Source: Calycina herbarum (lineage: Eukaryota; Ascomycota; Leotiomycetes; Helotiales; Pezizellaceae). From it: DNA of 64,000 bases. The notes below the pieces were generated by a model. The model searched no databases. It was not told where the DNA came from and saw only the letters and a list, made by a program, of their open reading frames with translations. Positions 47,761 through 59,900 of this stretch are shown piece by piece; position 1 is the first letter of the stretch, and each line of letters starts with the position of its first letter. The position numbers and the translations under genes were made by a program. Location: NCBI GenBank assembly GCA_001414485.1, contig LLEY01000005.1, positions 558,001-622,000 of the forward strand. Reading direction: 5' to 3'.

Positions 47761-48232
47761 GATTATAATTTGCAAGAATAGCAATGAAAGAGGTAATATT
47801 AATACTGAGTCGAATGCAAGTAAAATATCTTGGTTTGGATCAATGTTATGCAATGGGAAGAAGATTGATATTATACTGAGGTTGCAGGGCCTTTGCACCT
47901 TCTTCTCTACTACATACAGTTCCAACGCCATTCAATAACCGAGCTTCGAAGGAAGGAACTACGAGGCAGTTCGGAAAGGCCATTGCACCTTCTTATTCTC
48001 GGATAATCGAACCCACTTGTCCAGAAGTTTTACAAGAATTAATGAAGCGTGTTTTTGCGGATAATGTACTGTAATTATACTAGACCATTTCGCACAACAA
48101 GAACGGAGGGTGATTGAAAGCCAAATCTCTTACCTATGGCATTACAATCTGGTTGCGTAGGTATGTCGGGAATCCATTGCTGATCAAAAAAATTCGATAG
48201 ACTCTATTCTACAGTACAAATGGTATCAGTAA
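47761..48232. promoter_or_regulatory. spacer holding AlaRS 3' UTR and promoter of the 247-residue gene
   Basis: This 472-bp spacer separates two minus-strand genes. An open frame runs upstream from 47760 to 47931 with a hydrophobic stretch, but it has no splice support and would change the protein's N-terminus. No regulatory motif is identified. Confidence 0.5.
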
Positions 48233-51200
48233 TCAAAGTTTAACATCGGCAAATAACTTCTCCACTTCAGCAACGGCATCATCAATCTTCTCTGGATTGG
48301 TACCCTGGCCTGTTCTTGTAGGCTCCTTTCCTCCAGATTTACCACCAACAAGTCCAGACACCGCAGCAGCCAACTTCTCAGCAGTAAGGCCCTTGGCAGC
48401 ATAATCCGAGGCGACGTATGCACCATGGACAACCGCACTCTCTTCAGTACTTCCTCCAAACAGATATACTGTCTTATCCTTTGCCTTGGTCTTGCAGTAA
48501 TTCAGTACATCATTGATAGCCTTGGGGTTTGCGGAGATGGGGAGTTTTCCAACAAACACCTTCTTGTCTTTATTTTCGGGAAGGGCAAAGTAATCAGTGA
48601 CAGTGTCAAGTGCAGTCTTTGACTCGGCCTTTTGCTTCTTCTTCTGCTCATCGATGACAGCCTTTTGGACCTTTGCAAACTGACCCTTGAGTTCTTCCTT
48701 TGTCAATGTTGAAACAGTAAGCTGACTCAAGTCTTGTTGAGTCACCTTGCAAGCAGCCTCTTTCTCTGGTCCATGGGGCATTTGCTCAAGGACCGAAAGT
48801 CGCTTGGAGAATTCCACAGCCAATCGTTGAACTTCGTGTGCAGCATCACCAGTGTATGCGATGATTCGTCGAATACCCTTGGCGATTCCACTCTCTTCCA
48901 CGATTACAAGATCTTTGATCAATCCAGTTTGGTCCACATGGGTACCACCACAGAACTCAACACTGACCTTTCGCCATTCTGGGTTTCGGGGCTCTGCAAG
49001 AAGAATATCCACCTCCACGCCCACTGAGACAACACGAACTGGGTTTGGATATGTCTCGCCAAAGACAGCACGGACACCCTCAATTCCCTTTGCGATATCA
49101 AGATCCACATCTTTTGAATAGATCTTGCAATTTTGCTTGATATAAGAGTTCGAAGAATCCTCAATCTTCTTCAATTCTGGGAGAGTGACTTGGGTCTTGT
49201 GTGAGAAATCAAAACGGAGCTTGTCCTGGTCGACTAAAGATCCCTTCTGGTTGATATCGTCGCCAAGATGTTCCCTAAGAGCATGGTTAAGGATGTGTGT
49301 TCCTGTGTGGTTGTTGCGAATTGGCTGTCTTCTGAGCTCATCATATTCACAAATCACCTCGTCTCCGGCCTTGAGTTGACCATACTCTAGGTAACCGTTG
49401 TGCAAGATATGTCCACCGAAAGCCTGGACATCCAAGACCTTGAATTCTGTGACATCGTCAATGATCATCTTGCCGGTATCGAAAATTTGACCTCCTTGCT
49501 CTGCATAGAAGTTCGTCTTGTCCAGCAGGATTCCAAATGTCTTTTGCGATGGAAGATCTGATGTCGTCTTCAAGAAACCTTTTCCGTCATATATCAATTG
49601 GATTTTGGCATTGATGTCGCCCTTTGAGAATTTGGCGTCATCATTTGGTCTCAGAACTCCAATCTTGTCCAACTCTGCGATCTGGTGCACATCCAACTTC
49701 GCAAATGTATGGGCGGCCTCTTTGATTGACTTGCTTGCCTCTCGTGCCTTTTCCTGTGCGACCCGAATCTCAGCATCGTCTGTCTCTAGCCCTCTTTCCT
49801 CTGCCATGATTTTCGTCAGGTCCTCCGGAAATCCGAAGGTATCGTACAATCGCCAAACATCTGAACCTGAGAGCTTCTTGGTTTTTGTCTCAATGGCCTT
49901 GGCGGCATATTTCTCAAACATCTTCTCTCCTCGATCTAATGTTTTCGCAAATGCAGCTTCCTCTTCATCGAGGATTTCCTTGACATCATCCTGCTTCTTA
50001 ACAATTTCTGGAAATTGCTCACCCATCTGGGCAACCAAAGCAGGGAGAATCTGAGAGAAGAAGTTACCAATCTCAGCTCCAAAGTACTTTCTAGCATAGC
50101 GAGATCCTCTTCTTAGAACACGTCGAACAACATAACCTCTTCCTTCGTTGTTGGGAACACCTCCATCAGATATGGCGAAAGTCAATAGACGAATATGATC
50201 TGCGACGACACGATAAGCAGTATCAATGCCATCAACATCATCACTACCGTATTTGTCGGTATACTCTCGAGCTCCCGTGACCTCCTTTATTTTGGCGAAG
50301 AGTGGCGAAAACACATCGGTGTCATAATTAGAGGCTTTGTCTTGTAGAACCGACACTAAGCGCTCAAATCCCATACCAGTATCAACATGCTTGGCTGGCA
50401 GCGTCTTCAGCGACCGATCCTTCTGTCTGTCGTATTGAATAAAAACGTTATTCCAGATTTCCAAGACATTGGGATCATCCTGATTGACAAGATGGGCAGC
50501 GTTTCGCCCACCAATTCTGTCATAGTGCACTTCACTGCATGGTCCGCATGGTCCTTGGTCACCCATCTCCCAGAAGTTGTCTTTCATATCTCCTGGTAGA
50601 ATATGATCCTCTGCGACACCGACCTTCTTCCATATGTCCTTAGCCTCCAAGTCGGGTTCCAGTCCAGAAGCCTTATCTCCCTCAAAATAAGTGACATATA
50701 GACGATCTGGGTCCAATCCATAAACTTTGGTGAGAAGCTCCCATGACATCGTGATAGCACCCTCCTTAAAGTAGTCGCCAAAAGACCAATTGCCCAGCAT
50801 TTCGAAGAAGGTGTGGTGATAACTGTCTTTTCCAACATCGTCGAGATCATTGTGCTTTCCACCAGCGCGAATACACTTGAATCTGTCAGACAGAACCTTG
50901 TAAAGGGCAATAGCTAGCATACCTTCTGAGTATCCACTGCTCTCTTCAGTTGTCCCATATCATCGGTCTTGCCCACGGTGCCCAGGAAGATTGGCTTGAA
51001 CTGATTCATACCAGCATTCGTAAAGAGGAGTGTGGGGTCATTGTGGGGGACGACTGAGGAGGAGGGCACTGTAATGGACACAAGTTAGTTAAATCTATTC
51101 GCAGAGGCGGGGGCATATCGAAGAGCCATATGAATGACTTCCTATAGCCCATTGCAAGTCTTGCGGACCGAATCTGAAATTCCGATTTCCCCCCAATTAC

Positions 51201-51468
51201 CCCGCTACATACCAATAGTGTGTCCATTTTTCTCAAAGAAGTCGAGAAATTGCTTTCTGACGACGGGGGCAGTCCATTTCTTCTGAGCTTCTGTCATCTT
51301 GACACCGGTGTAGGAGAATTGTCGATATCCAGATATGACGGGTGTTGTGCGCGAGCTCAGAAACGTTGTTCGCGTCGGGGCGTCGGATTTATAGAATATT
51401 CGCAGGTGACTCAGTCTCGATCCCAATCGTCGGAACCTTGGGCCTCCACAACCACACAAATCATTCAT
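48233..51468 (-). CDS. ALA1: alanyl-tRNA synthetase, probably dual-targeted
   Basis: Three exons on the minus strand: 51468-51213, 51068-50923 and 50875-48233 (introns 144 and 47 nt). From the upstream ATG the product is 1014 residues; from the internal ATG at 51297 ([20 protein letters not shown]) it is 957, the size of yeast cytosolic Ala1. The 57-residue extension is Arg/Ser/Thr-rich ([15 protein letters not shown]...), as in mitochondrial presequences. Class II aminoacylation core: [21 protein letters not shown] (motif 1 region) and later motifs. The editing domain has HTGTHILNH and the [10 protein letters not shown] zinc site with Cys and His. A C-Ala domain ends the protein. It charges tRNA-Ala and clears Ser/Gly mischarging. 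One gene serving cytosol and mitochondria by alternative starts is known for yeast ALA1; here it is inferred. Confidence 0.96.
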
Positions 51469-51654
51469 CCGCCCTCCCTCTCGAGCGATCCCGATAGGCC
51501 TCCTACGCGAATCTCAAGCTGCTGCGTATGCTCAGGATTGTGCTGCTTGATGCGCACGGAACTCTGGCCTGGGTTTGATTGATAAAAAGGTAGTTTGGGG
51601 AGCTGTTGTAGGTCAAGTTTATGAGGTTGGAGGAGGCAAAGCAACAGGGAGGGC
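51469..51654. promoter_or_regulatory. 186-bp divergent promoter, AlaRS and 51655 gene
   Basis: The start codons of two oppositely transcribed genes are only 186 bp apart, so they must share a bidirectional control region. The sequence is moderately GC-balanced; no TATA box is apparent. Because AlaRS may have two starts (51468 and 51297), transcription could also begin inside exon 1. Confidence 0.6.
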
Positions 51655-52388
51655 ATGGATCGCTCAGGCAAAGTCAGGAAAAGAAAGGCAGAAACTCAAG
51701 ACAATGAACGCCTCTCCAAAAGATTGAGTCTGCTAAATCTTGGTCGGTAATTCCCTACTTATTTATTCATCTACCAAATAAGAACCCAACTAACAAATAC
51801 CCAGAGCGCAATGGCCAAAAGCTCTATGTGCCTGTGGAACAGGCCAGTTCCCACGCAGCATCTACAAGACCAAAACCGCCAGCGCCAGCTCAAGATGATG
51901 ATATAATGCAGCTAGACAACTCTAAGCATAAAGTATACATTTATGATCTCGACGCCGAATTGTCAGATAGCGGTGAATCCGACGATGGCAAACTGGTCTT
52001 CCTACCAGACATCCGGAAGCACCTTCGAGAATCCCGAATTCCACCCTCCATTCGAGCAAACAGCGATGGGGAGTTGGCTGGTAACAACCAGCTGGTCCTC
52101 TACAATATCCCGAGTTCCCTGACGGTACCGGAAGAGCAAGATAGTGTTAGGAAAGCAATTATTGAAACAAGAGCCAGGGCACGGGCAAAACAGGAGCAGA
52201 AACGGAACGATGATAACCCGTCTCCTCAAACAAACTCCTTTGCCAATGGAGTTGATGTTCGAGATTGGGATATGGGCCTTGCAAATGGAAGACAAACTTC
52301 ACAATTTCCGAATCAATTCAATATGGAAGGCCAGCAAGCCGGATCAGAAATAATAGAAGATGACCCAGACGCAATGGACTTGGGGTGA
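51655..52388 (+). CDS. uncharacterised acidic protein, 223 residues
   Basis: Two exons: 51655-51742 and 51805-52388. The intron 51743-51804 has a good branch (AACTAAC) and CCCAG acceptor, but the only frame-keeping donor is GTCGGT, so that junction is moderately uncertain. Joined, the N-terminus reads MDRSGKVRKRKAETQDNERL and LLNLERNGQKLYVPVEQ, then an acidic segment KHKVYIYDLDAELSDSGESD and LVFLPDIRKHL. An Arg-rich helix RARARAKQEQKR follows, and the C-terminus is acidic (EIIEDDPDAMDLG). There is no membrane segment or catalytic motif; a nuclear or chromatin-associated role is conceivable from the basic and acidic patches but not shown. The gene faces the AlaRS promoter and is convergent with the membrane-protein gene at 52606. 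I do not recognise the family. Confidence 0.72.
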
Positions 52389-52605
52389 ATAGATGGGCCA
52401 ATTCTGTCACATTAGAAACTCACGCAATAGACCTTGTCTTTGATCAATTTAGTTTGTGTCATTTCTATTCCTGATAGTATACTGGTGGTGGTCGCTGCTC
52501 AAAAATGCTACCCCAGAATGCATACCCTAAGACTCCTATCCGCTCCGCTGCAAATATAATATACAGAACCCAAACCCGATCCAAGCAAAACTTCTACCAC
52601 GAATC

Positions 52606-53273
52606 TCATGGTCTGTATGGGTTGTTACTGGCGCCGGTATGGTTGGGTTGAACAGCTGCTGGTGGAGGTCCTGGAGGCGCTTCGTAACCAGGAGCGGGAT
52701 CAGATTCGGCTGGTCTTCTTGTTGGCTCGGCTCTCCATTGTGATGGATCGACTTTCGTTGCTCCCGCGGGCGGTTGATAAGTTGGTGGCATCGAGTTTGG
52801 ATCATACATTGGTGGTGGCATAGGTTGCATTCCATATTGTCCCTGTCCTCCTTGTTGATATGGCCGATAGTAGACCGTGGGGTTTTGGTATGAAGGGTCG
52901 AATTTGGCACGCTGAGATCTATTCAAAAGCCACTACATATTGGTTAGACGTGTTCTTTATTGGATATATGGGCGTTCTTACTCGATGGTATGCTAGAGGT
53001 GGAAGATTTTTCTTCATCCTTCGCTGCGCATGCCAATATCCAATCATCATGTATGCCAGCAAGAGGAAGAAGAGTCCAAAGAATATCGACCATCGGACGA
53101 TTTGTCCTTCCTATAATAAACCAGTCAGTACAAAATTGATAGATCACTAGAAGGCTTCACACTCTTGTGTACCAAAACCCATGACGACCATCGACAAAGA
53201 ATACTTCTCCAGTATAAGGATCCACGAAGGTTTCCGTTCCATTTCGGAAGCGGGCTTGTAGTATGGGCTCCAT
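52606..53273 (-). CDS. single-pass membrane protein with Pro-rich tail, 188 residues
   Basis: Three exons on the minus strand: 53273-53163, 53110-52982 and 52932-52606, with introns of 52 and 49 nt; all junctions are in phase 0. Order: a short N-terminus with repeated aromatic/acidic residues (MEPILQARFRNGTETFVDPY, TGEVFFVDGRHGFWYTR), then a single membrane segment (IVRWSIFFGLFFLLLAYMMI), a basic stop-transfer patch (AQRRMKKNLPP), and a tail rich in Pro, Gln, Tyr and Gly (YYRPYQQGGQGQYG, MPPPMYDPNSMPPTYQPPAG). The topology suggests a short lumenal or extracellular part and a cytosolic tail whose PPxY-like segments (PPTY) may bind WW-domain ubiquitin ligases; that is inference. I remember closely similar uncharacterised fungal proteins but no reliable function. 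Confidence 0.8.
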
Positions 53274-54229
53274 TTCGAACTCGATTTATTAAAAGAGGAA
53301 GTGCTGAATTGAACTGAACTGAACTGAACTGAATTGAATTGTCGAAATCCAAGAAGCGAATGAAGGGTTAAAAACGAAAAAGAAGGGCCCTCAGGGCAAT
53401 GAAGAAAAGAAGGGATTTCGAAATTTGAAGGTCTAGACGCAGTCCAGCAAAACCGATTTAGGAAGGGAAAGAAGAAGACAAGCTTTTTGACGATCGAAAA
53501 GAGAGTAAGCAGCTGTAAGGGAAGAAGAAGAAAGGGCAAGGGTGGCGGTGCTGGAATCGTGAAGTGCCGTCTGGTAGCCTGTTACAATATGAGGTTTCAG
53601 GGAGTGTCGAGGATTGTGGAATCGTCACAGATCGCCACGAACGACAGGGTGTGAGAACTTCTTTTTTGCGGGTTTGTGATGGCGGGGGGGGGGTTCTTTT
53701 TTTTGAATTGGAAAGATCCAACTGAATCTTGTTGCAATTTGATTTGGGAGTTGGGAGTTCTTGCCTTTTGAGTTTTGGAGTCAATAGATTTGGATCCCCC
53801 CTTTATTTTATATTTTTATTTAGATGGGCGAGAACTTTCAGGTCGGGCTTGCCGCTTTGGTGGACCTGAAACCTGGTTGTTTTCAAAACCACAACACCAC
53901 AATTTGGATCGCGAGATGAACTCCGGAAACTTTTTGATTGATTCGGGAATGTGAATTGAATTTTCTCGCGCTTGGAAAAACAAAGAAACATTGGCCAGCG
54001 AGTGACTGACCCTTGCAAAAAAATTAAAAAATATGCTCGTGCGAGTACTGCATTGCAAGATATATCCTCTTCCCAATACATTATATGGTCTCTAATCATC
54101 TCTCTATCATACCTCGGGTTTTATTCTACGTGGTGCTACTGGTTTCCGAGGGCTTGCATATCGTGCTTGGGGGCTAAGAAGAGAGTTGTTAGTAAGCCAA
54201 ACAATTAACCAGTAAACCATATCCTCAAA
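53274..54229. other. gene-less spacer with a pentanucleotide repeat
   Basis: No gene is supported. The sequence has a GAACT/GAATT pentanucleotide microsatellite at about 53305-53340 and a G run at about 53684-53692. It contains the promoter of the minus-strand membrane protein at its left edge and ends where the NACHT remnant becomes readable. Confidence 0.6.
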
Positions 54230-56481
54230 TAAGGTTATTTGCATCATTCCATTCGAATCGCCATTTTCTGCAATTTCAAACCCGCGATCCCGGGCGTAGT
54301 GCTGCCTTGATTGACACAGTTGCAACTCGCGCTGGTGGAGTATTTCTCTGGGTTGACCTAGCAGTTCGGTCGTTGCTATCGGGATTATCAAACCGCGATC
54401 GGCTCTCAGACTTGCAGCGAAGAATTGATGACATTCCTCCCGACCTTGAGACTTTTACGAAAAGATGTTCGAAAGTATCGAGGACTTTTACTTCGAGTAT
54501 GCATGCCAGTTTTTTCAGATCGTTGGTGATGCGAAAGGTAGACTGACAGTACTCGAACTCTCCTTCGCCGATGAAGAAGACTTCGATGCTCAGTTGAATA
54601 GACCTATAGCCCCACTCGAATCAGTGGAGAAATATGACTGCTACGAAGCTACTAAAAGACGTCTCAACAGCCGCTGTAAAGCATTTCTTGAGATACTCGC
54701 CTGGATTACAAAAGATGACTTGGCAGAACAGGAGCAGATAAACACGATTATGGCGAGCCGTGATATAGAGGCAAGCTCCATCAATGCTCAAAGCAGCAAC
54801 GCTAGCGATGTGGACATACAATCGACCGATGTGTTGCCATCGTCTCCAGCCGATGTAAAAGTGTCCTATTTGCACAGAACGGCACGAGATTTTCTTCACA
54901 GCCCAGGGCTGAAGCAGCAAGTCCAAATGGGTGTCAAGAAAGCCTTCTATCCTTATTTCCCACTCTTTCGCTCGTCTATTTTGTCTTTAAAGACCTTCGA
55001 AGGCCCCATGGATCAAAACAATTCGCCCAGGCTCTGGGAGTATATTAAAAGTAGTTTCGAATACGCGGCGAAGTGCGAATCCTGGTCAAACGTGCCTCGG
55101 ACATACCTTCTTCAGAAGCTGGACGAGATCGTGACGGTTGTATCAATGAACGGAACACCGATTTCAAGAAGCCAACAGGGCTTAATATCGGAAATAAATG
55201 ATAATAGTCATTGGACAGCGACCAGCCGTGAAAGTGATGGCTCGACTGGTTTCGCTGATCTTGCAACCAAGTACGATGTTCCCCTATATATTATGCAGAC
55301 CATAAAAACAAGCTTGAAAGAGACAGGTGACGGCGACCCAGATATTCACCGGTGTCTCTTCAATCTTGTAAGAGACTTCCAAAAGTACGCCGGCGTGTGC
55401 GAATGGGTTGGATGCCCCGTCCCACGACTATCCTTCGTCAATTTCCTCTTGGAAAGAGGGGCTGATCCCAACAAATACTACAACTCGGTCACCGCATTTA
55501 AAGTCGTCCTTTCCGAAGCGGTGAACGTATCTTTGAACGACATTATAACAGAAAAAGAACGATGCTTGGAACATTGGGCGCTACTAATAGAGGAGTTCAT
55601 CAAACACAACGGCAATCCGAAAGCCAACGGAAACTCAGCAGTAGGATCGCTGATCAGGGAAGCCTTTGGAAAAATCCTTCCCGAACGAGCGCGGCATCTG
55701 GAACGATTGACGAAGCGAAGTTCGAAGCGGTGGTTCTCTGCTAGAAAATATCTTGTGCCTCCTCTTATAGGTCGCTCGTCTGAGGTCGACCAAATACCCA
55801 TTCGACTATCTAACAAGTTAGAACGTTCTGGAGGCCCCAAGCCATACTTAACCGAATCATACCCTATCCCTAAACCGGCTGTTGATTCACAACAAACCCC
55901 TCCTAGCGAAGTCTTTCCCCACAGTAAACCAGATTATTCTCAACATTGCGGAGAACCACTAGTACCATGTTCAGAATTTAGACTCCCTGAAGACCTTCGT
56001 GTATCCAACCGAGCCGTAAGTGATATCTCGGAAGCACCATGGCAGACTGGTCGCGAACTTCATGAAAGTGACCTCGCTCCGCCCCCCTAGATATGACACT
56101 CGAGATACTGAGGATGATCGTTATGCTTCGACCGCCAGGAGATCCCCAGTACAAGCTCAAGCTTCTTCAAATTTCCCGGGGTCAAGTCAAGGTCCAAGCT
56201 ACGATTTGAATTACGGCTTGCCCTTCGCTCGCCCCCATAGTGATGGCTCTCGAGATACAGAGCATGATCGTTATGATTTTCCGAGGCGAGGGGAATCTCC
56301 AGTATACGCCCGAGCCCCTTCACAAGATTCAAGTTACAATCCAAGTTACGGTTTGAATTATGACTCGACCCCTAATCGAAGACTGCAACGCCGAAGAGGA
56401 GTATTGAGGCTACGAGAAAACCAGGAGGATGATGATTCTGATCACAATTTATTAGTGAACTACTCGGATGGAGAAGAATGA
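54230..56481 (+). pseudogene. NACHT-type NLR C-terminal half, truncated and frameshifted
   Basis: Reading begins near 54230 with a segment typical of the end of fungal NACHT domains: FQTRDPGRSAALIDTVATRA, GGVFLWVDLAVRSLLSGLSN, then RDRLSDLQRRIDDIPPDLE. It shifts frame at about 54455-54465 and continues as MFESIEDFYFEYACQFFQIV through a helix-rich region (VSYLHRTARDFLHSP) characteristic of the DUF7791-like winged-helix part. The frame stops at 56090 after a C6 run (about 56079-56084), but the -1 frame carries straight on (RYDTRDTEDDRY...) to 56481. There is no P-loop, no N-terminal effector domain and no repeat domain. The remnant lacks the nucleotide-binding half, so it is called a pseudogene, though an expressed truncated form cannot be excluded. 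The 541-codon open frame shows the decay is recent. Confidence 0.75.
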
Positions 56482-56927
56482 TGGGTTGATCCAACGTTTG
56501 TAGCGTGAAATAGCGAGTTTTGGTGCTCGTTGTTGTTGTTGTTGTTGTGGATTTATGCTGCGGTCTAACTCTCTAGCCCTTGTTTTTTTTATTCAACGCA
56601 TTGCTGTATAGCCTGATTTAAATCTAGTCGCTATGATATTATCAAATAATCTAAGCGAACATGTAATACAAATGGTCATTAGCGACATTTACTACAATGC
56701 CACCACAGCTACAATCATACCAATAATTCGCTTAACCACGTCACCTTATATAAAACAATATATTATGAAACTTACTCCAGTATTTCTTTACTAAAGAATA
56801 CCAGTTGAAGGTGGAACGTTAGCATTTCCCCTGTCCGTCGAGTTCAAAACGATAAAAAAGAGGAATCTGAATTCATCTCTCACATCTCATATAAACAACA
56901 AAATAGTCCTTTCCCCTATCCCACCAA
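56482..56927. other. intergenic, 3' flank of Vps8
   Basis: AT-rich spacer between the NACHT remnant and the Vps8 stop codon. It contains a GTT/TTG trinucleotide run at about 56529-56548. No gene or regulatory motif is seen. Confidence 0.6.
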
Positions 56928-59900
56928 CTACCCATCAATAGGACATCTAAACTCCCTCCCATCCCTCTCCCTCTCCTCGTCGACCTGCACAGCCTCTAAA
57001 CAAGACTGATGATAAATATGCCTACAGGCCAACACAACAAGCGGTCCCAAATCCCCCACCGAAACTTCACTCCCACCCCCTTCAACATCCTTCCCCTTGC
57101 CTCTCCCCATCTCCACGATACTAGTTTTACTCACATTCCTCGTATGAGCTCTCCCCTTCCCCCTTTCCATGTGACCACCTGCTAACTCGGCACTCTTCTC
57201 TTTCCGTCGTTTGGTATCTTGTTCTTGTCTTTCTTCCCATTTGGAGAACACATCTCCCGAGACGCCGGGGCCCCAGACCCGTCGACCGCAGCCTTCGCAG
57301 GTGGAGCCTCGGGGTCGCCATCCTCGTTGACGGAGGGCGGTTGCGGATTTGACATTGACGAAGAGGTCTTTTTCTAGGAGTCGGTTGGCAAGACTGAGGA
57401 TACTCTCCTCATAGGCGTACGCGGAGAAGATGGAAGCGAGAACTGCGCGGAGATCGCTGAGGTTGGGAGAGGAGATAGAGGCTCGTGTGAGGAAGGCACG
57501 AAGAATTCGGAGGAATGAAAGGCTAGCGCCTGAGGGTGTGGGCGAAGATGTAGAGGTGAGTAATGCTGTGAAGCAACGCTGGACGATGGTTCGCAGTTGG
57601 AATACTAGCTTTTCGCTGTCCATTTCAGTGGAGGTTGACTCTTTGAGGTCTGATAAACTTGCTGAGACCTTCTGTGTTATCTGAACAGTGACATCGACAA
57701 GGTCCAACCACAAAACCTCATCCGGGAGAAGTTCACTCTTGGAGGGCGGCTTCCTTCGAATTGGAGATGAAAGAGTATTCATCGATGGCTCTTTCTCCTG
57801 CCCTCGACACAGCCAGATACCAACATTGGTATATTTCTGAAGAGCATCAAGCAGATCTTCCGTCGCCTCAGCAAGGGGTACAGATTGCATGTCTTCATCC
57901 GAGCCACCCAAAAGACCAACTAAAGTGGCTTCAAGCTTTCTTAAGTGCTGGATCAGCCGGTCCATTGCAGCTTGTAGCTGGCCGTCTCTTGCCATCAGAA
58001 CCACAGCGGCATCTACAACTCCGCTTTCTTCCATATATGGTAATACTTTCTCAAGACGCAAGTCGCTCGCCTGGACCAATCCGACATAGTCGGCAACATG
58101 CGCAGAGTCGAATTTACACATCAACTGCACATACCTCTCTGTAAATTCACCATGATCTGCAGGTTTTGGATCTGCTGTATCCGTTATAGTCGGCTCGAAT
58201 ATCGTATGCAGGTAGGTGTATTGAAGCTCTGAATCATCAGGGAGGGAATCGAGAAATTGCCCGTGTAATGAAGGTACATAAGCCTCAATTGTCTGAGCTG
58301 CTTTGATAGCATCGAGGTGGACAAGATCACTCGCATGAGATCCCACCATCTCATGAACATCCCGAATCTGCCTCTTGGTCAATCCAGAACGTGGTCTCAA
58401 GCAGTCAGCTATACAATCAAAAACCTCCTGTTGGTCTTCTGGATCGTCAAAGTAAGTTTGGATCAGTTTGCTGTACTGCTTATCGGCTTTGTAGATGCTT
58501 TTGAGTACTCGATAAAACCCTGCATTTTGTAGTAGTGGTAAGAGAGAAGTTATGTCTGGAGGATGATAGACGGAGAGCAAGTATTCGGCACTCAGTTGCG
58601 CGTCGTCTGCTAGATCATCTCCAGGGTAATTGCAGAGACCAACCAAGACTTTGTGAAGCGCGGTACCTGATAGTAACAGGTATTGAGGAAATTTTGGAAG
58701 GTTACGAGCTATAAACATATCGAGGTAAATCGTATCCTCAGACGCAAAGTCGTTTGGGTTCATGACTTCGAGGAGAATGGTGACGATGTATTGCCTATTG
58801 ACGGAAAGCCCAAAGACATGCTCTTCGGGCAGGTCTCGATTGGAGCCACCGTTGACTGCTCGTTCCGGAGTGTCATTCAAAAATGAGTCTTCGAATGCCT
58901 CGTTCAAAGCACTCAAAAAGCTTGGTGCGTCAAACTTCAAGATCATCCTTAGGTATGGAAATGACGGTTCATAGTCCTTATCTGGTTGAGTCAAGAAAGG
59001 CTTTCCAGTTGCTTTGGGCCAAGTGATTGTTTGGCCAGAAAATATGAACCAGTATATCTCTGCTTTCGCGTTCATAGCATCTTGGTCTTCAAGACTGTCA
59101 CCAGTCGGGTAAATTCGGCCAGTGAAGGTGTATGATAAGTATGGAAACATTTTCAATGCATTCACACCAAATATCGGGTCATCCATTAAACTTGCATTTG
59201 CGAAGGAGTCTCCGTTTTGGACGAGGGGAACAAGGAGAGCCAGAAGATCAATAAGCGGAGTGATGTAATCTCTGAGAGCCTGGTTCCAGACATATATGAG
59301 GGCGTCGTAAAGGTTATGCTGTTTGCAAAGCATAGTCACTTGATCGATATCGAGCGTCATGGTCTCCATATGACAGAGCATTTCTTCCAAGCGGCTTTCG
59401 AGTCCTTTGCTCACGAAATGGGTTACCATTGCTTTGACGACCGTGGGTGGTATGGTGACAATTTTCCGCTCTAGAATATGTGGCTCTAGAGTCTCGAGAA
59501 AGATGCCTTCCACATCACCATCCTCATACCACTCCCAGGCTTCGTCAAAAAGGAAGTCAATGTCTCCAATACTTAGACAAGCGTCAAAGCAAGCTTCTGC
59601 TAACTCTTTGAGGTTCTTCGAGTCTGCTGCATTGGCCTGTTTTTGGTGTTGATTGAAAGCGAACTTCAAAGAAGCCGTCATGATCTCAATCAACTTGTCT
59701 TGGACCATGGTATGGCGGAGAACTGTGTCTTCAGGTAGACCGATAGTCAACTTGTCCGCATCTCCAGTATAATAAGATGTTGCAAGCTGGATGGCGCCGA
59801 TGTAGTCGCCGTCTTCCATCAGTGATATCAGTCGGTCTGCCCAATTTGACAATGAGCCAATAGAGACATCATTGAACCCAAGAAGGAACATCCGTCCTTT

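Noticed and set aside
49518..50054. 178-codon plus-strand frame
   Set aside because: Antisense to the conserved AlaRS exon; shadow of its codon usage.
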